64,000 nt of DNA from Lysobacter_L cavernae (GTDB lineage Bacteria > Pseudomonadota > Gammaproteobacteria > Xanthomonadales > Xanthomonadaceae): contig NZ_JBHRXK010000002.1 in the NCBI RefSeq assembly GCF_042648505.1, positions 496,001 to 560,000 on the forward strand, in the 5' to 3' direction. The notes under the pieces are model-generated. The model worked only from the letters and a program-made list of their open reading frames with translations, searched no databases and was not told the origin of the DNA. This document shows positions 32,152-40,761 of this stretch, in pieces. Position numbers and translations under genes: made by a program. Position 1 is the stretch's first letter. Each line of letters begins with the position of its first letter.

Positions 32152-33192
32152 ATGGACCTGCACATCCGCCAACTGAGCAAACGCTACGGCGCGGTCGCCG
32201 CGCTCGACCAGGTCGACCTGGACGTCGAATCCGGCGAGCTGGTCGCGCTGCTCGGCCCGTCCGGCTCCGGCAAGACCACGCTGCTGCGCGTGATCGCCGG
32301 CCTGCTGCATCCCGACGACGGTCGCGTGCTGTTCGGCGAGAACGACGCGACGCGGCTGAGCCTGCGTGAGCGCAACGTCGGTTTCGTGTTCCAGCACTAC
32401 GCGCTGTTCAAGCACATGACCGTGGCCGAGAACATCGCCTTTGGCCTGCGCAGCCGCCCGCGCAGCCGGCGTCCGGACAAGGCGACGATCGCCCGCCGCG
32501 TCAACGAGCTGCTGGGATTGATCCAGCTGCCGGAGTTCGGCGGCCGTTATCCGGAACAATTGTCCGGCGGGCAGAAGCAGCGCGTCGCGCTGGCGCGCGC
32601 GCTGGCGATCGATCCCAATGTGCTGCTGCTGGACGAACCGTTCGGCGCGCTCGACGCCAAGGTCCGCGTCGAGCTGCGGCGCTGGTTGCGCAACCTGCAC
32701 GAGCAGACCGGGCAGACCACGCTGTTCGTCACCCACGACCAGGAAGAAGCGCTGGAGCTGGCCGACCGGGTGGTGGTGTTGCGCGACGGTCGCATCGAGC
32801 AGGTCGGCACGCCCGACGAGATCTACAGCGCGCCGGCCTCGGCCTACGTGTTCGACTTCATCGGCCGCGCCAACGTGCTCGACGGCCACGTCGAGCACGG
32901 CCACTTCGTCGCCGGCGCGCACGCGCTGCATCTGCCAACCGACACCACCGACGGCGCCGCGCGCTTGTACGCGCGCCCGCACGATATCGCCCTGACTGCC
33001 GTCGACGAAGGCTTGCCGGCGCACGTGATCGCCGCGCACCGCCTGGCCGACCGCATCACCCTGGAGTTGCATGTGGACGGCCAGGCGCGCGCGTTTGAAC
33101 TCGATTTCGTCGCAACGCCGGATCTTCACACACCCACGCCCGGAGACCGCATCGGCCTGCGTCCGCTGCGTTATCGCGTCTATCCGGCCTGA
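32152..33192 (+). CDS. cysA: Sulfate/thiosulfate import ATP-binding protein CysA
   Basis: ATPase that powers CysTW. 346 residues: Walker A GPSGSGKTT at 35-43, Q-loop VGFVFQHYALFKHMTV, signature LSGGQKQRVALARAL, Walker B VLLLDEPFGALD and switch His in FVTHDQEEALE. The C-terminal third (from about 240) is the TOBE-like regulatory domain, with LYARPHDIAL. The ATG at 32152 gives the normal N-terminus MDLHIRQLSKRYG. It is the last gene of the porin-sbp-cysT-cysW-cysA operon. No CysB-binding site was convincingly identified. Confidence 0.95.
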   Translation: MDLHIRQLSKRYGAVAALDQVDLDVESGELVALLGPSGSGKTTLLRVIAGLLHPDDGRVLFGENDATRLSLRERNVGFVFQHYALFKHMTVAENIAFGLRSRPRSRRPDKATIARRVNELLGLIQLPEFGGRYPEQLSGGQKQRVALARALAIDPNVLLLDEPFGALDAKVRVELRRWLRNLHEQTGQTTLFVTHDQEEALELADRVVVLRDGRIEQVGTPDEIYSAPASAYVFDFIGRANVLDGHVEHGHFVAGAHALHLPTDTTDGAARLYARPHDIALTAVDEGLPAHVIAAHRLADRITLELHVDGQARAFELDFVATPDLHTPTPGDRIGLRPLRYRVYPA

Positions 33193-33229
33193 CCCTCTCC
33201 CTACGTGCTTTATGCATGCACGGCACCTC

Positions 33230-33309
33230 GTCCCTCTCCCTTGCGGCGACCGAAGGGAGTGCAGGGCTGAGAGGGGCAGGCCGCCGAAGGCGGCCTGGGA
33301 GAGGGAGTG
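33230..33309. repeat. Palindromic repeat between cysA and hemB
   Basis: TCCCTCTCCCTTG and TGGGAGAGGGAGTG are inverted arms about 50 bp apart. They enclose the smaller hairpin AGGCCGCCGAAGGCGGCCT and may serve as the cysA transcript end. Nothing else is seen in the 232-bp gap apart from a purine-rich GGAGCGGGGGAG stretch shortly before hemB. Confidence 0.65.
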
Positions 33310-33424
33310 ACGCCTTTGCCGCACCTGCCTCCAGCGCAAGCCCAGCGCGGCGGATCGATGCGTTCCGCACAACGCCGCCACGACCGTCCCCGACCACCAG
33401 GAGCGGGGGAGTAAACTGCGCGCC

Positions 33425-34420
33425 ATGAGCAGCTACCCCTATTCCCGCCCGCGGCGGATGCGCTTTGATGAGTTCTCGCGCCGGTTGATGCGCGAGTCGG
33501 TCCTCACCGCCAACGACCTGATCTACCCGGTGTTCGTGCACGAGCGCGACGGCCGCGAGGCGGTCGCCTCGATGCCCGGCGTGGCGCGGCTGTCGATCGA
33601 CGAGCTGCTGCGCGAAGCCGAGACCGCCAGCGAGCTGCGGGTGCCGGCACTGACGCTGTTCGGCGTGCCCGATACCGACAGGAAAACCGCCGACGGCGCG
33701 GTGGCCTGGAGCGAGGACGGCATCGTCCAACGCGCGGTGCGCGCGCTCAAGCAGCGCTTTCCCGACCTGGGCGTGATCACCGACGTCGCGCTCGACCCGT
33801 ACACCACCCACGGCCAGGACGGCCAGCTCGACGACAGTGGCTACATCCTCAACGACATCACCGTCGAGGCGCTGGTCAAGCAGGCGCTATCGCACGCGCA
33901 GGCCGGAAGCGATGTGGTCGCGCCCAGCGACATGATGGACGGCCGCATCGGCGCGATCCGCAACGCGCTGGAAGAGGGCGGCCTGGTCAACACCCGCATC
34001 CTCGCCTACAGCGCCAAGTACGCCAGCGCCTTCTACGGCCCGTTCCGCAGCGCGGTCGGCTCGGCCGCGGCGCTGGGCAAGGGCAACAAGTACACCTACC
34101 AGATGGACCCGGCCAACTCCGACGAGGCACTGCACGAGGTTGCGCTCGACCTGGAGGAAGGCGCCGACATGGTCATGGTCAAGCCGGGCCTGCCGTACCT
34201 GGACATCGTGCGGCGGGTGAAGGACGAGTTCCGCGTGCCGACCTACGTCTACCAGGTCAGCGGCGAGTACGCGATGCTCAAGGCCGCGGCCGGCAATGGT
34301 TGGCTCGACGAGCGGGCGTCGGTGCTGGAGTCGCTGCTCGCGTTCAAGCGTGCCGGCGCCGACGGCGTGCTGACCTATTACGCGCTGGATGCGGCGCGCT
34401 GGTTGCGCGAGGCGCAGTAG
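33425..34420 (+). CDS. hemB: Delta-aminolevulinic acid dehydratase (porphobilinogen synthase)
   Basis: Condenses two 5-aminolevulinate molecules to porphobilinogen in haem synthesis. 331 residues. The two Schiff-base lysines are in AYSAKYASAFYGPFRS and MVMVKPGLPYLD. The metal-binding segment is DVALDPYTTHGQDG, with Asp and no Cys triad, which marks the Mg2+-dependent type typical of Pseudomonas and relatives rather than the zinc type. Start at ATG 33425. It stands alone between palindromic repeats, so it is probably monocistronic. Confidence 0.97.
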   Translation: MSSYPYSRPRRMRFDEFSRRLMRESVLTANDLIYPVFVHERDGREAVASMPGVARLSIDELLREAETASELRVPALTLFGVPDTDRKTADGAVAWSEDGIVQRAVRALKQRFPDLGVITDVALDPYTTHGQDGQLDDSGYILNDITVEALVKQALSHAQAGSDVVAPSDMMDGRIGAIRNALEEGGLVNTRILAYSAKYASAFYGPFRSAVGSAAALGKGNKYTYQMDPANSDEALHEVALDLEEGADMVMVKPGLPYLDIVRRVKDEFRVPTYVYQVSGEYAMLKAAAGNGWLDERASVLESLLAFKRAGADGVLTYYALDAARWLREAQ

Positions 34421-34433
34421 CCACCTTTCACCG

Positions 34434-34612
34434 TCGTCCCCGCGCAGGCGGGGTGCTCTTGTCCGTCATTCCCGCGTAGGCGGGAATCCATGGACGTTTG
34501 TACTTTTAGCCGTCATCCCAGCGAAAGCTTGAATCCATGTTGTCCTTGTCTTCTTCCCTTGCCGAAGTCGAAGGCAGCGTCCTTGGATTCCCGCCTACGC
34601 GGGAATGACGGT
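34434..34612. repeat. Cluster of REP-like palindromes downstream of hemB
   Basis: Four units: TCGTCCCCGCGCAGGCGGGG, CGTCATTCCCGCGTAGGCGG with GGAATCCATGG, a degenerate CGTCATCCCAGCGAAAGCTTG, and the opposite-strand GATTCCCGCCTACGCGGGAA followed by TGACGG. Opposed units could pair and protect or end the hemB transcript. No gene is seen in the 241-bp gap. Confidence 0.8.
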
Positions 34613-34661
34613 CGGATGGTCCCTGAGCACGCTGTACGCCTTCACGGCTACCAACGCGGGC

Positions 34662-35576
34662 TCAGAAACACCCCACCTTCCCCGTCACCGCCGGCGCCTT
34701 CATCCGGTAGATGTCGTACTTGCCCGCACGCGGCGCCTTGGCCGCACCGGTGACCAGCAGCTCGCCGGGTTTGTTCCAGTCCAGCGCCGGCGCGAAGGTG
34801 ATGCCGTCCTCGCTGTTGAACAACAGCTTCAGCGGCTGGACGCCGTCGTAGCGCCGGCCATCGCATTGGGCGACGAACAGGCGCACCGGCTGGTCATCGA
34901 CGCTCTTCGAGCGCGCGAACACGATCGCCTCGCCGTCGCCGAGCCAGGCCGGGTCGAGTTCGTCGGCGGCGGTGTTCACGCCCGGCACCGGCCTGGGTGC
35001 AACGAAGGCCTTGCCGTCCCAATGCGCCACGAACAGGTCCTGACGGCCCGCGCCGCCGAAGCCGTCGCTGGCGAACAACAGGTGGCGACCGTCGCGGCTC
35101 GGCGTCGGCGCCCACTCGTCTCCGCGGCTGTTGACGCCGGGGCCGAGGTTCTCGGGCTTGCCGAAACCGCCGTTGGCCAGCACCGCGGCGCGGTACAGGT
35201 CATCGCCACCGACGCCGCCGGGGCGGTCGGAGAAGAAATACAGCCAACGGCCGTCGGCGCTGAACAATGGGTCGTAGTCCTTCGCCGGCGAATTGATCGG
35301 CAGTGGCCGCGCGTCCTGCCAGCGGCCGTCCTTCAGCGTCGCCTGCCACAGGTCGCGGCCACCGGGACCGCCTTCGCGGTCCGCGCTGCCCCAGACGATG
35401 CGCTGGCCGTCCGGGCTGACGCTGCCGCGGACCTCGCTGGCCTTGGTCGACACCACGCCCATGCCCTCGATGCCGAACTCGGACAGATACGCCGCCGCGG
35501 CCCCGCTGAACATGCACGCGCCCACTCCCAGCACCGGGAGTAGACTGAAACTCCAAAAGGCCGTTGCGCGTCGCAT
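34662..35576 (-). CDS. Exported TolB/PD40-like beta-propeller protein
   Basis: 304 residues. A hydrophobic N-terminus (FWSFSLLPVLGVGACMFSGAAA) acts as a signal peptide, possibly a lipoprotein (GAC followed by M is a weak lipobox). The rest is a beta-propeller of PD40 repeats: VRGSVSPDGQRIVWGS, YDPLFSADGRWLYFFSDRPG, WAPTPSRDGRHLLFASDG and LDPAWLGDGEAIVFARS. Such proteins bind peptides or scaffold the cell envelope; no catalytic residues are recognised. It is divergent from aroE with only 46 bp between the starts. Confidence 0.8.
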   Translation of the reverse strand: MRRATAFWSFSLLPVLGVGACMFSGAAAAYLSEFGIEGMGVVSTKASEVRGSVSPDGQRIVWGSADREGGPGGRDLWQATLKDGRWQDARPLPINSPAKDYDPLFSADGRWLYFFSDRPGGVGGDDLYRAAVLANGGFGKPENLGPGVNSRGDEWAPTPSRDGRHLLFASDGFGGAGRQDLFVAHWDGKAFVAPRPVPGVNTAADELDPAWLGDGEAIVFARSKSVDDQPVRLFVAQCDGRRYDGVQPLKLLFNSEDGITFAPALDWNKPGELLVTGAAKAPRAGKYDIYRMKAPAVTGKVGCF

Positions 35577-35622
35577 CGTGCGTCTCCTGTCTTTGTGGTG
35601 TTCAGTCTAGCGAGGGTCCGTC

Positions 35623-36498
35623 GTGTCCAATTTCGCCTCTGTCGCAAATCCGGCGCTGGTCAAACGCTACGCGGTGATCGGCCATCCGGTTGCGCATTCG
35701 CTGTCGCCGCGCATCCACGCCGCGTTCGCCAAGCAGACCGGGATCGCGCTCGAATACACCACGATCGACGCCGCGCCGGAACACTTCGACGCGCTGCTGG
35801 CCGAGTTCGCCGCCGAAGGCGGCCTCGGCGCCAACGTCACCCTGCCGCACAAGGCACGCGCGGCGGCAATCTGCACGCGCCTGAGCGAGCGCGCCCAGCG
35901 GGCCGGCGCGGTCAACACCCTGATCCGCACCGCCACCGGCTGGGAGGGCGACAACACCGACGGCGTCGGCCTGGTGCGCGACCTCACCGAGCGCCACGGC
36001 CTCGACCTGCGTGCGCGCCGCACCCTGCTGCTTGGCGCCGGCGGGGCCGCGCGCGGCGTCGCGGCGGCGCTGCTCGATGCCGGCATCGGCGACCTCTACA
36101 TCGTCAACCGCACACCCGAGCGCGCCGACGCGCTGGCCGATGCGCTCGGCCAGCCCGGCCGCGTGCACCCGCGCTATTTCCGCGACATCGCCTCGATCGG
36201 CACCTTCGACCTGATCGTCAACGCCACCTCGGCCGCGCGCGACGCCGCGCTGCCGACCTTGCCGGTGGCGCTGGCCGGACCGCGCACCGCGGCGGTGGAC
36301 CTGAGCTACGGCGAGGTCGCGATTCCGTTCCTCGCCTGGGCCCGCGCCGCCGGTGCGCACGACCGCATCGACGGCCTGGGCATGCTGGTCGAGCAGGCCG
36401 CGGAAAGCTTCCAGCGCTGGCACCACGTGCGCCCGGAAACCGACGCGATCTTCGCCGTGCTGCGCGAGCACCGCGCCGAACTGGTCACCGCCGACTGA
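35623..36498 (+). CDS. aroE: Shikimate dehydrogenase
   Basis: NADPH-dependent reduction of 3-dehydroshikimate to shikimate on the path to chorismate. 291 residues from a GTG start. Substrate contacts: HSLSPRIHAAFAKQ, catalytic Lys in NVTLPHKARA (usually PFK) and Asp in GDNTDGVGLVRDL. NADP site: LLLGAGGAARGVAAALL followed by VNRTPERA. The end GLGMLVEQAAESFQRW is typical. Chorismate made from its product is the substrate of the XanB2-like enzyme at 23.4 kb, a functional though not transcriptional link. Confidence 0.95.
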   Translation: MSNFASVANPALVKRYAVIGHPVAHSLSPRIHAAFAKQTGIALEYTTIDAAPEHFDALLAEFAAEGGLGANVTLPHKARAAAICTRLSERAQRAGAVNTLIRTATGWEGDNTDGVGLVRDLTERHGLDLRARRTLLLGAGGAARGVAAALLDAGIGDLYIVNRTPERADALADALGQPGRVHPRYFRDIASIGTFDLIVNATSAARDAALPTLPVALAGPRTAAVDLSYGEVAIPFLAWARAAGAHDRIDGLGMLVEQAAESFQRWHHVRPETDAIFAVLREHRAELVTAD

Positions 36499-36512
36499 GC
36501 GCAACCGCCCCG

Positions 36513-36767
36513 ATGGATTGCCGCGCCCGCTGCGGCGCGTGCTGCATCGCGCCGTCGATCACCTCACCGATCCCCGGCATGCCGCACGGCAAGCCGGCGG
36601 GAATGCCATGCGTGCAACTGGACGACGTCTACGGCTGCCGGCTGTTCGGGCAGCCGTCACGGCCGGCGTTCTGCGCCTCGCTGCGGCCGTCGCCGGCGAT
36701 GTGCGGCAGCACGCGCGAAGAGGCGCTCGATCATCTGGAACTGCTCGAAGCCCTGACGCGGCCGTAG
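36513..36767 (+). CDS. YkgJ-like cysteine cluster protein
   Basis: 84-residue protein of the YkgJ/UPF0153 zinc- or iron-chelating family. MDCRARCGACCIAPSITSPI contains the CxxxCGACC cluster, followed by further Cys in GMPCVQLD, YGCRLFG, FCASLRP and MCGSTREEA. The Cys spacing suggests bound Fe or Zn; function is unknown across the family. It starts 15 bp after aroE and probably shares its transcript. Convergent with the carbonic anhydrase gene. Confidence 0.87.
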   Translation: MDCRARCGACCIAPSITSPIPGMPHGKPAGMPCVQLDDVYGCRLFGQPSRPAFCASLRPSPAMCGSTREEALDHLELLEALTRP

Positions 36768-36783
36768 CCGGCGTGGCCGCCGA

Positions 36784-37344
36784 TCAACGCTGCAGCAGCG
36801 CACCGTCCTCGGCCATGCCCAGGTAACGGTCCTTGAGCCGCACGTAATGCTGCGCGCTGTAGTGCAGCTGCTCGATCTCGCGCTCGCTGAGCTTGCGCAC
36901 GAAGCGCCCCGGATTGCCCAGCCACAGCTCAGCCTCGCCGACCTGCTTGCCCGGTGCGATCACCGCGCCGGCACCGACAAAACCGTAGCGATGCACGCGC
37001 GCGCCGTCGAGAATCCGGGCGCCCATACCGATCAGGCAGAACTCGTCGAGCGTGCAGGCGTGCAGGATCGCGCCGTGGCCGACGGTGACGTCGTTGGCGA
37101 TCACCGTCGGCAGCCCGCCCGGACGGGTGAACGGTCCCTCGTGGGTGACGTGGACGATGGTGCCGTCCTGGACGTTGGTGCGCGCGCCGATGCGGATCGA
37201 ATTGACGTCGCCGCGGATCACGCAGCCCGGCCAGATCGAGGCGTCATCGCCGAGGGTGACATCGCCGATCACCACCGCGGCCGGGTCGATATAGACCCGC
37301 TCGCCGTGGCTCGGAAACGCATCGAGGTAGGGGCGCATCGTCAT
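36784..37344 (-). CDS. Gamma-class carbonic anhydrase-like protein (YrdA family)
   Basis: 186 residues forming a left-handed beta-helix of hexapeptide repeats (for example VVIGDVTLGDDASIWPGCVIRGDVN, shown here only in part: IGDVTLGDDASIWPG). The metal-binding His residues lie in IVHVTHEGP and VGHGAILHACTL, as in Cam/YrdA proteins. The C-terminal helix is EIEQLHYSAQHYVRLKDRYL. YrdA proteins bind zinc or iron but often lack measurable carbonic anhydrase activity, so the reaction is uncertain. It stands alone on the minus strand. Confidence 0.9.
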   Translation of the reverse strand: MTMRPYLDAFPSHGERVYIDPAAVVIGDVTLGDDASIWPGCVIRGDVNSIRIGARTNVQDGTIVHVTHEGPFTRPGGLPTVIANDVTVGHGAILHACTLDEFCLIGMGARILDGARVHRYGFVGAGAVIAPGKQVGEAELWLGNPGRFVRKLSEREIEQLHYSAQHYVRLKDRYLGMAEDGALLQR

Positions 37345-37484
37345 GCGCGAATTTTACCCGCTTCCCGCGCCGTCGGTCCGTCGCCACGCCCATCGGCGGC
37401 GCATTCGGATCGGCCGCGCCGCCCCCCTTATGCGCCCGTTTCGCCCTTCCTCGGCGCCCCCCGACCGGGTCTACACTGCCGCGC

Positions 37485-38921
37485 ATGGACATCACTGCCG
37501 ACACGCCCTTGGACGAACTGACCGCCACCCGCGAGCGCCTGCGCCGCGCCTGGCAGGCGCGCAAGCCGGACTACGCGCAGCGCAGCGCCGACCTGGCGCG
37601 CCTGCGCGACGCCTTCCGTGCCCAGGTGCCGGCGATGGACGCGGCGATCCGCGCCGACTTCGGCCACCGCAGCGAACACGAGAACCTGCTGTCGGAGGCG
37701 ATGATCACCCTGGCCGAGATCGACCACACGCTGGCGCAACTGCGGCGCTGGATGCGGCCGCGCCGGGCCGCGGTCGGCTGGCGTTTCTGGCCGGCGCGCG
37801 CGCAGGTGCGGCCGGAGCCGGTCGGCGTGGTCGGCATCCTGTCGCCGTGGAATTATCCGGTGAACCTGGCGCTGGTGCCCCTGGTCTCGGCGATCGCCGC
37901 CGGCAACCACGTCTACCTCAAACCGTCCGAACACACCCCGCATACCAGCGCCTGGTTGCGCGAGCTGCTGGCGCAGGTGTTCCCGGCCGACCGCGTCGCC
38001 GTGGCACTGGGCGGCCCCGAGCTCGGTGCCGCTTTCGCCGCGCAGCCCTTCGACCACCTGCTGTTCACCGGCTCGACCGCGGTCGGGCGCAAGGTGATGG
38101 CCGCGGCGGCACCGAACCTGACCCCGGTCACGCTCGAACTCGGCGGCAAGGCGCCGGCGATCGTGTGCGCGGATTTCCCGTTGCCACGTGCGGTGTCGCG
38201 CATCGCCACCGGCAAGTGGTTCAACGCCGGCCAGACCTGCATCGGCGTCGACTACGTGCTGGTCGACGCCGCCCGGCACGGCGCATTCGTCGACGCGATC
38301 CAGGCCGAGCTGCGCGCCCGTTACGGCGATTTCAACGACCCGCGCGACTACACCCGCATCATCAACGACGCCCAGTACGCGCGCCTGCGCGGCTACGTCG
38401 ACGACGCGCGCGCGCGCGGCCTGACCGTGATCGAGCCGCTGACCGGTGACCTCGACGACGCCGCGCGTGCGCGCCTGGCCGCGCAGCGCATCTTCCCGCC
38501 GACGCTGGTGCTGGATCCGCCGGCGCAGGCCGAGGTGATGCGCGACGAGATCTTCGGCCCGATCCTGCCGATCGTGTCGTACCGCACGCTGGACGAGGCG
38601 ATCGCACGCATCCACGCGCTCGACCGGCCGCTGGCGCTGTACCCGTTCAGCGATGACAACGCGGCCGTGGAGAAGATCCTCGCCCACACGCTGGCCGGTG
38701 GCGTCACCGTCAACGACACCCTGATGCACTTCGGCGCACGCGACCTGCCGTTCGGCGGCATCGGCCCGAGCGGCATCGGCGCGATCCACGGCCGCACCGG
38801 CTTTGACACGTTCAGCAAGCTGTTGCCGGTGTTCCGCCAGCGCCGCTTCGCCGGCAGCGACCTGCTCAAGCCACCCTACCGCGGCACGCTGGACAAGATG
38901 GTGCGCTGGCTGGCGAAGTAG
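37485..38921 (+). CDS. calB: Coniferyl aldehyde dehydrogenase-type aldehyde dehydrogenase
   Basis: NAD(P)-dependent aldehyde oxidation in the membrane-associated fatty/coniferyl aldehyde dehydrogenase branch. 478 residues. SPWNYPVNLALVPLVSAIAA and LKPSEHTPHTS (cofactor site), LFTGSTAVGRKVMAAAA, LELGGKAPAIV (general base Glu) and FNAGQTCIGVDYV with the nucleophile Cys. The C-terminal end LLKPPYRGTLDKMVRWL follows the CalB pattern. Substrate not resolved by sequence: it could act on lignin-derived aldehydes or on long-chain aldehydes. Confidence 0.87.
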   Translation: MDITADTPLDELTATRERLRRAWQARKPDYAQRSADLARLRDAFRAQVPAMDAAIRADFGHRSEHENLLSEAMITLAEIDHTLAQLRRWMRPRRAAVGWRFWPARAQVRPEPVGVVGILSPWNYPVNLALVPLVSAIAAGNHVYLKPSEHTPHTSAWLRELLAQVFPADRVAVALGGPELGAAFAAQPFDHLLFTGSTAVGRKVMAAAAPNLTPVTLELGGKAPAIVCADFPLPRAVSRIATGKWFNAGQTCIGVDYVLVDAARHGAFVDAIQAELRARYGDFNDPRDYTRIINDAQYARLRGYVDDARARGLTVIEPLTGDLDDAARARLAAQRIFPPTLVLDPPAQAEVMRDEIFGPILPIVSYRTLDEAIARIHALDRPLALYPFSDDNAAVEKILAHTLAGGVTVNDTLMHFGARDLPFGGIGPSGIGAIHGRTGFDTFSKLLPVFRQRRFAGSDLLKPPYRGTLDKMVRWLAK

Positions 38922-38982
38922 TGGGGCTCGTCCACCTGGCGTGCCCGTGCTGGTGGGCACTCTGGCAAAGCGGCGGGCCTGC

Positions 38983-40311
38983 CTATCGCTTGCCGAGCAG
39001 GTCCGATCTGCCGGCGACCGTGCGTTTCCGCTTCTCTGGCATCGGCTCGGAGAATCCCGTGAACGCAGCGCCCAGCTCCATGTCACCCAGGGCGTAGGTG
39101 CGCTTGCCCCGCAGGCTGGCGATGCCATCCTGCCAGGCGAGCAGCATGCGTTTGCCGATCTCCGCGAAGCCAGGATGTTCAGCCATCGCATCACGGACCC
39201 GCGGCCCCACCTCGGCCATCGCCATTCCAATTCGCTCGACGATGTCGGCCTGCTCACGCGGCGGGAGTCCGAAGGTCGCGGCGATGAACGTCTGCAAGTG
39301 CTTGCCGGGGTCCCAGGACTTCTTGCCCATGAAGGCGATCGCGGGCGGATTGCGGGCGTAGTCGGGATACGCGGCGGTGGTGATCATGTCGTAGGCCGGC
39401 GCGAGGTGGACGTCGTCTCGCCGGGTGTAACGCAGGGCCACGTTCTTGGCGTGGCAATCCGCGTTGCGCAGCGCGTAGGTCAGCAGCAGCAACGTCGCCA
39501 TCTGGCGGAAGACCTCGGCGCGGCTGGCGATCGGCACGTGGTCGCGCACGGCCTTGGCAATGCGCTCCCAGGTGGTTTCGTACTTTGCTGCTGGACGCAG
39601 GCCGAGCAAGGCACAGAAGTCCTCCATGCCCCAGTGACGCGCACCGTTCTCGTCGACATCGAAGCGATGGACGACCAACGCCTGGCCGTCACAGGACACT
39701 TCGGTCATCGCCGTGGACATCACCCGGCGGGTCACCTGCATGCACAGGTGCTCGTTCAAGGACACGAAGGGCAGGAGCCGTGACGAGCCTTTGATGATGT
39801 GCCGGTGGGTGAGCAGTGTGGTCTTCGTATGTCGGCCGACTGAGATCTTCTCGGCATCGCTGTCCAGGAACTTGGGCACCACGCCCGATACGCCACTGGC
39901 CGCGTGCTGGCGGACCAGTTCGGCGAAGGCTTCTTCAGAGTTGTCGCCCTGCAGCAGGCCGGCGACGTCGACAGGCTTGGCCGGCTCCTCCAGATTTGCC
40001 CCCCGCGTGGCCACCTGGATGCGGCCGATCATGTTGCGGCCGATCACCGACAACAGCGCCATCGGGCTGGCGCCGATGTGGGGGCCAAACTGCTCCTGCA
40101 GCGCCTGCAGCAGGTAGCCCTCGGGCAGGTTCATCTGGAAAACCGGGTGCAGGACATCGTCCCAAAGGTAGGCGTCGCGACGCACGCGCATGGTCAGGGA
40201 GACGAAGTCCTCGGGCGCCACGCCGTCGTGGTAACGCATCGCGCTTTTGAAGTCGCCGACCGCTTCGAGCGTGGCGACTTCGCGTCCGAGCACGTGGACA
40301 GACAGGCTCAT
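38983..40311 (-). CDS. hipA: HipA-family serine/threonine kinase toxin
   Basis: Toxin of a type II toxin-antitoxin pair; HipA of E. coli phosphorylates glutamyl-tRNA synthetase and causes persistence. 442 residues: the HipA N-terminal domain with MNLPEGYLLQAL, the Gly-rich loop ASGVSGVVPKFL, the ATP-lysine region THRHIIKG, substrate loop RFDVDENGARHWGMED, catalytic loop LRNADCHAKNVALRY (Asp and Asn) and LAPAYDMITT (metal-binding Asp). All key residues are present, so it is probably active. It is coupled to the antitoxin by ATGA at 40308-40311. Confidence 0.92.
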   Translation of the reverse strand: MSLSVHVLGREVATLEAVGDFKSAMRYHDGVAPEDFVSLTMRVRRDAYLWDDVLHPVFQMNLPEGYLLQALQEQFGPHIGASPMALLSVIGRNMIGRIQVATRGANLEEPAKPVDVAGLLQGDNSEEAFAELVRQHAASGVSGVVPKFLDSDAEKISVGRHTKTTLLTHRHIIKGSSRLLPFVSLNEHLCMQVTRRVMSTAMTEVSCDGQALVVHRFDVDENGARHWGMEDFCALLGLRPAAKYETTWERIAKAVRDHVPIASRAEVFRQMATLLLLTYALRNADCHAKNVALRYTRRDDVHLAPAYDMITTAAYPDYARNPPAIAFMGKKSWDPGKHLQTFIAATFGLPPREQADIVERIGMAMAEVGPRVRDAMAEHPGFAEIGKRMLLAWQDGIASLRGKRTYALGDMELGAAFTGFSEPMPEKRKRTVAGRSDLLGKR

Positions 40312-40565
40312 GTATCGCCCCCGCGCTCGCGGCGAAGTTCATCCAATGAACCGGACGCCCCCATGTCGACGAACCGGAGCTCCATGCCGAGCACGGCCAG
40401 CACCGCCAGCAGCTTGCGTGAGCCGAACTCGGCCAGCTTGCCGCGCTCGAAGCGGGACAGCGCCTCCTGGGAGACGCCCGCGCGAGCGGCAACATCCCCT
40501 TGCTTCAAGCCCAGGGAGCGTCGCCGGGCCGCTACTGCTTCACCGAGCTCCAGCACTGTTTGCAT
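40308..40565 (-). CDS. hipB: HipB-like XRE-family antitoxin and repressor
   Basis: 85-residue helix-turn-helix protein. LGEAVAARRRSLGLKQGDVA, ARAGVSQEALSRFERGKLAE is the XRE helix-turn-helix, and a short C-terminal tail RFVDMGASGSLDELRRE may bind HipA. It would neutralise HipA and repress its own promoter. Its ATG abuts a palindrome (40566-40581), so repressor binding would overlap the translation start. The pair is a typical hipBA operon between housekeeping genes and its control region is noticeably AT-rich, consistent with acquisition. Confidence 0.9.
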   Translation of the reverse strand: MQTVLELGEAVAARRRSLGLKQGDVAARAGVSQEALSRFERGKLAEFGSRKLLAVLAVLGMELRFVDMGASGSLDELRRERGGDT

Positions 40566-40628
40566 TTGACTTATTTGTCAATAAATTCATTGTTTTTTGA
40601 TTATTTGACATATACATCTAATTTTCAA
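40566..40628 (-). promoter_or_regulatory. hipBA promoter with palindromic operator
   Basis: Read on the minus strand, a -35 TTGAAA (40623-40628), a 17-bp spacer and a -10 AATAAT (40600-40605). A palindrome TTGAC-N6-GTCAA (40566-40581) lies between the -10 and the hipB ATG, and a third TTGACA half-site (40605-40610) touches the -10. This is the layout expected for HipB autorepression. Confidence 0.65.
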
Positions 40629-40761
40629 GCCCCAGCACCGTCATGACACTGACGGGCAACCGGCAGGCATTTGCCCTGACCGGATCGATCTGGTTATACG
40701 CGCGGGGTATCAGATCCAGTTGCCACACGACAAAATGAATGGACCAACCGGATAGCGCACC

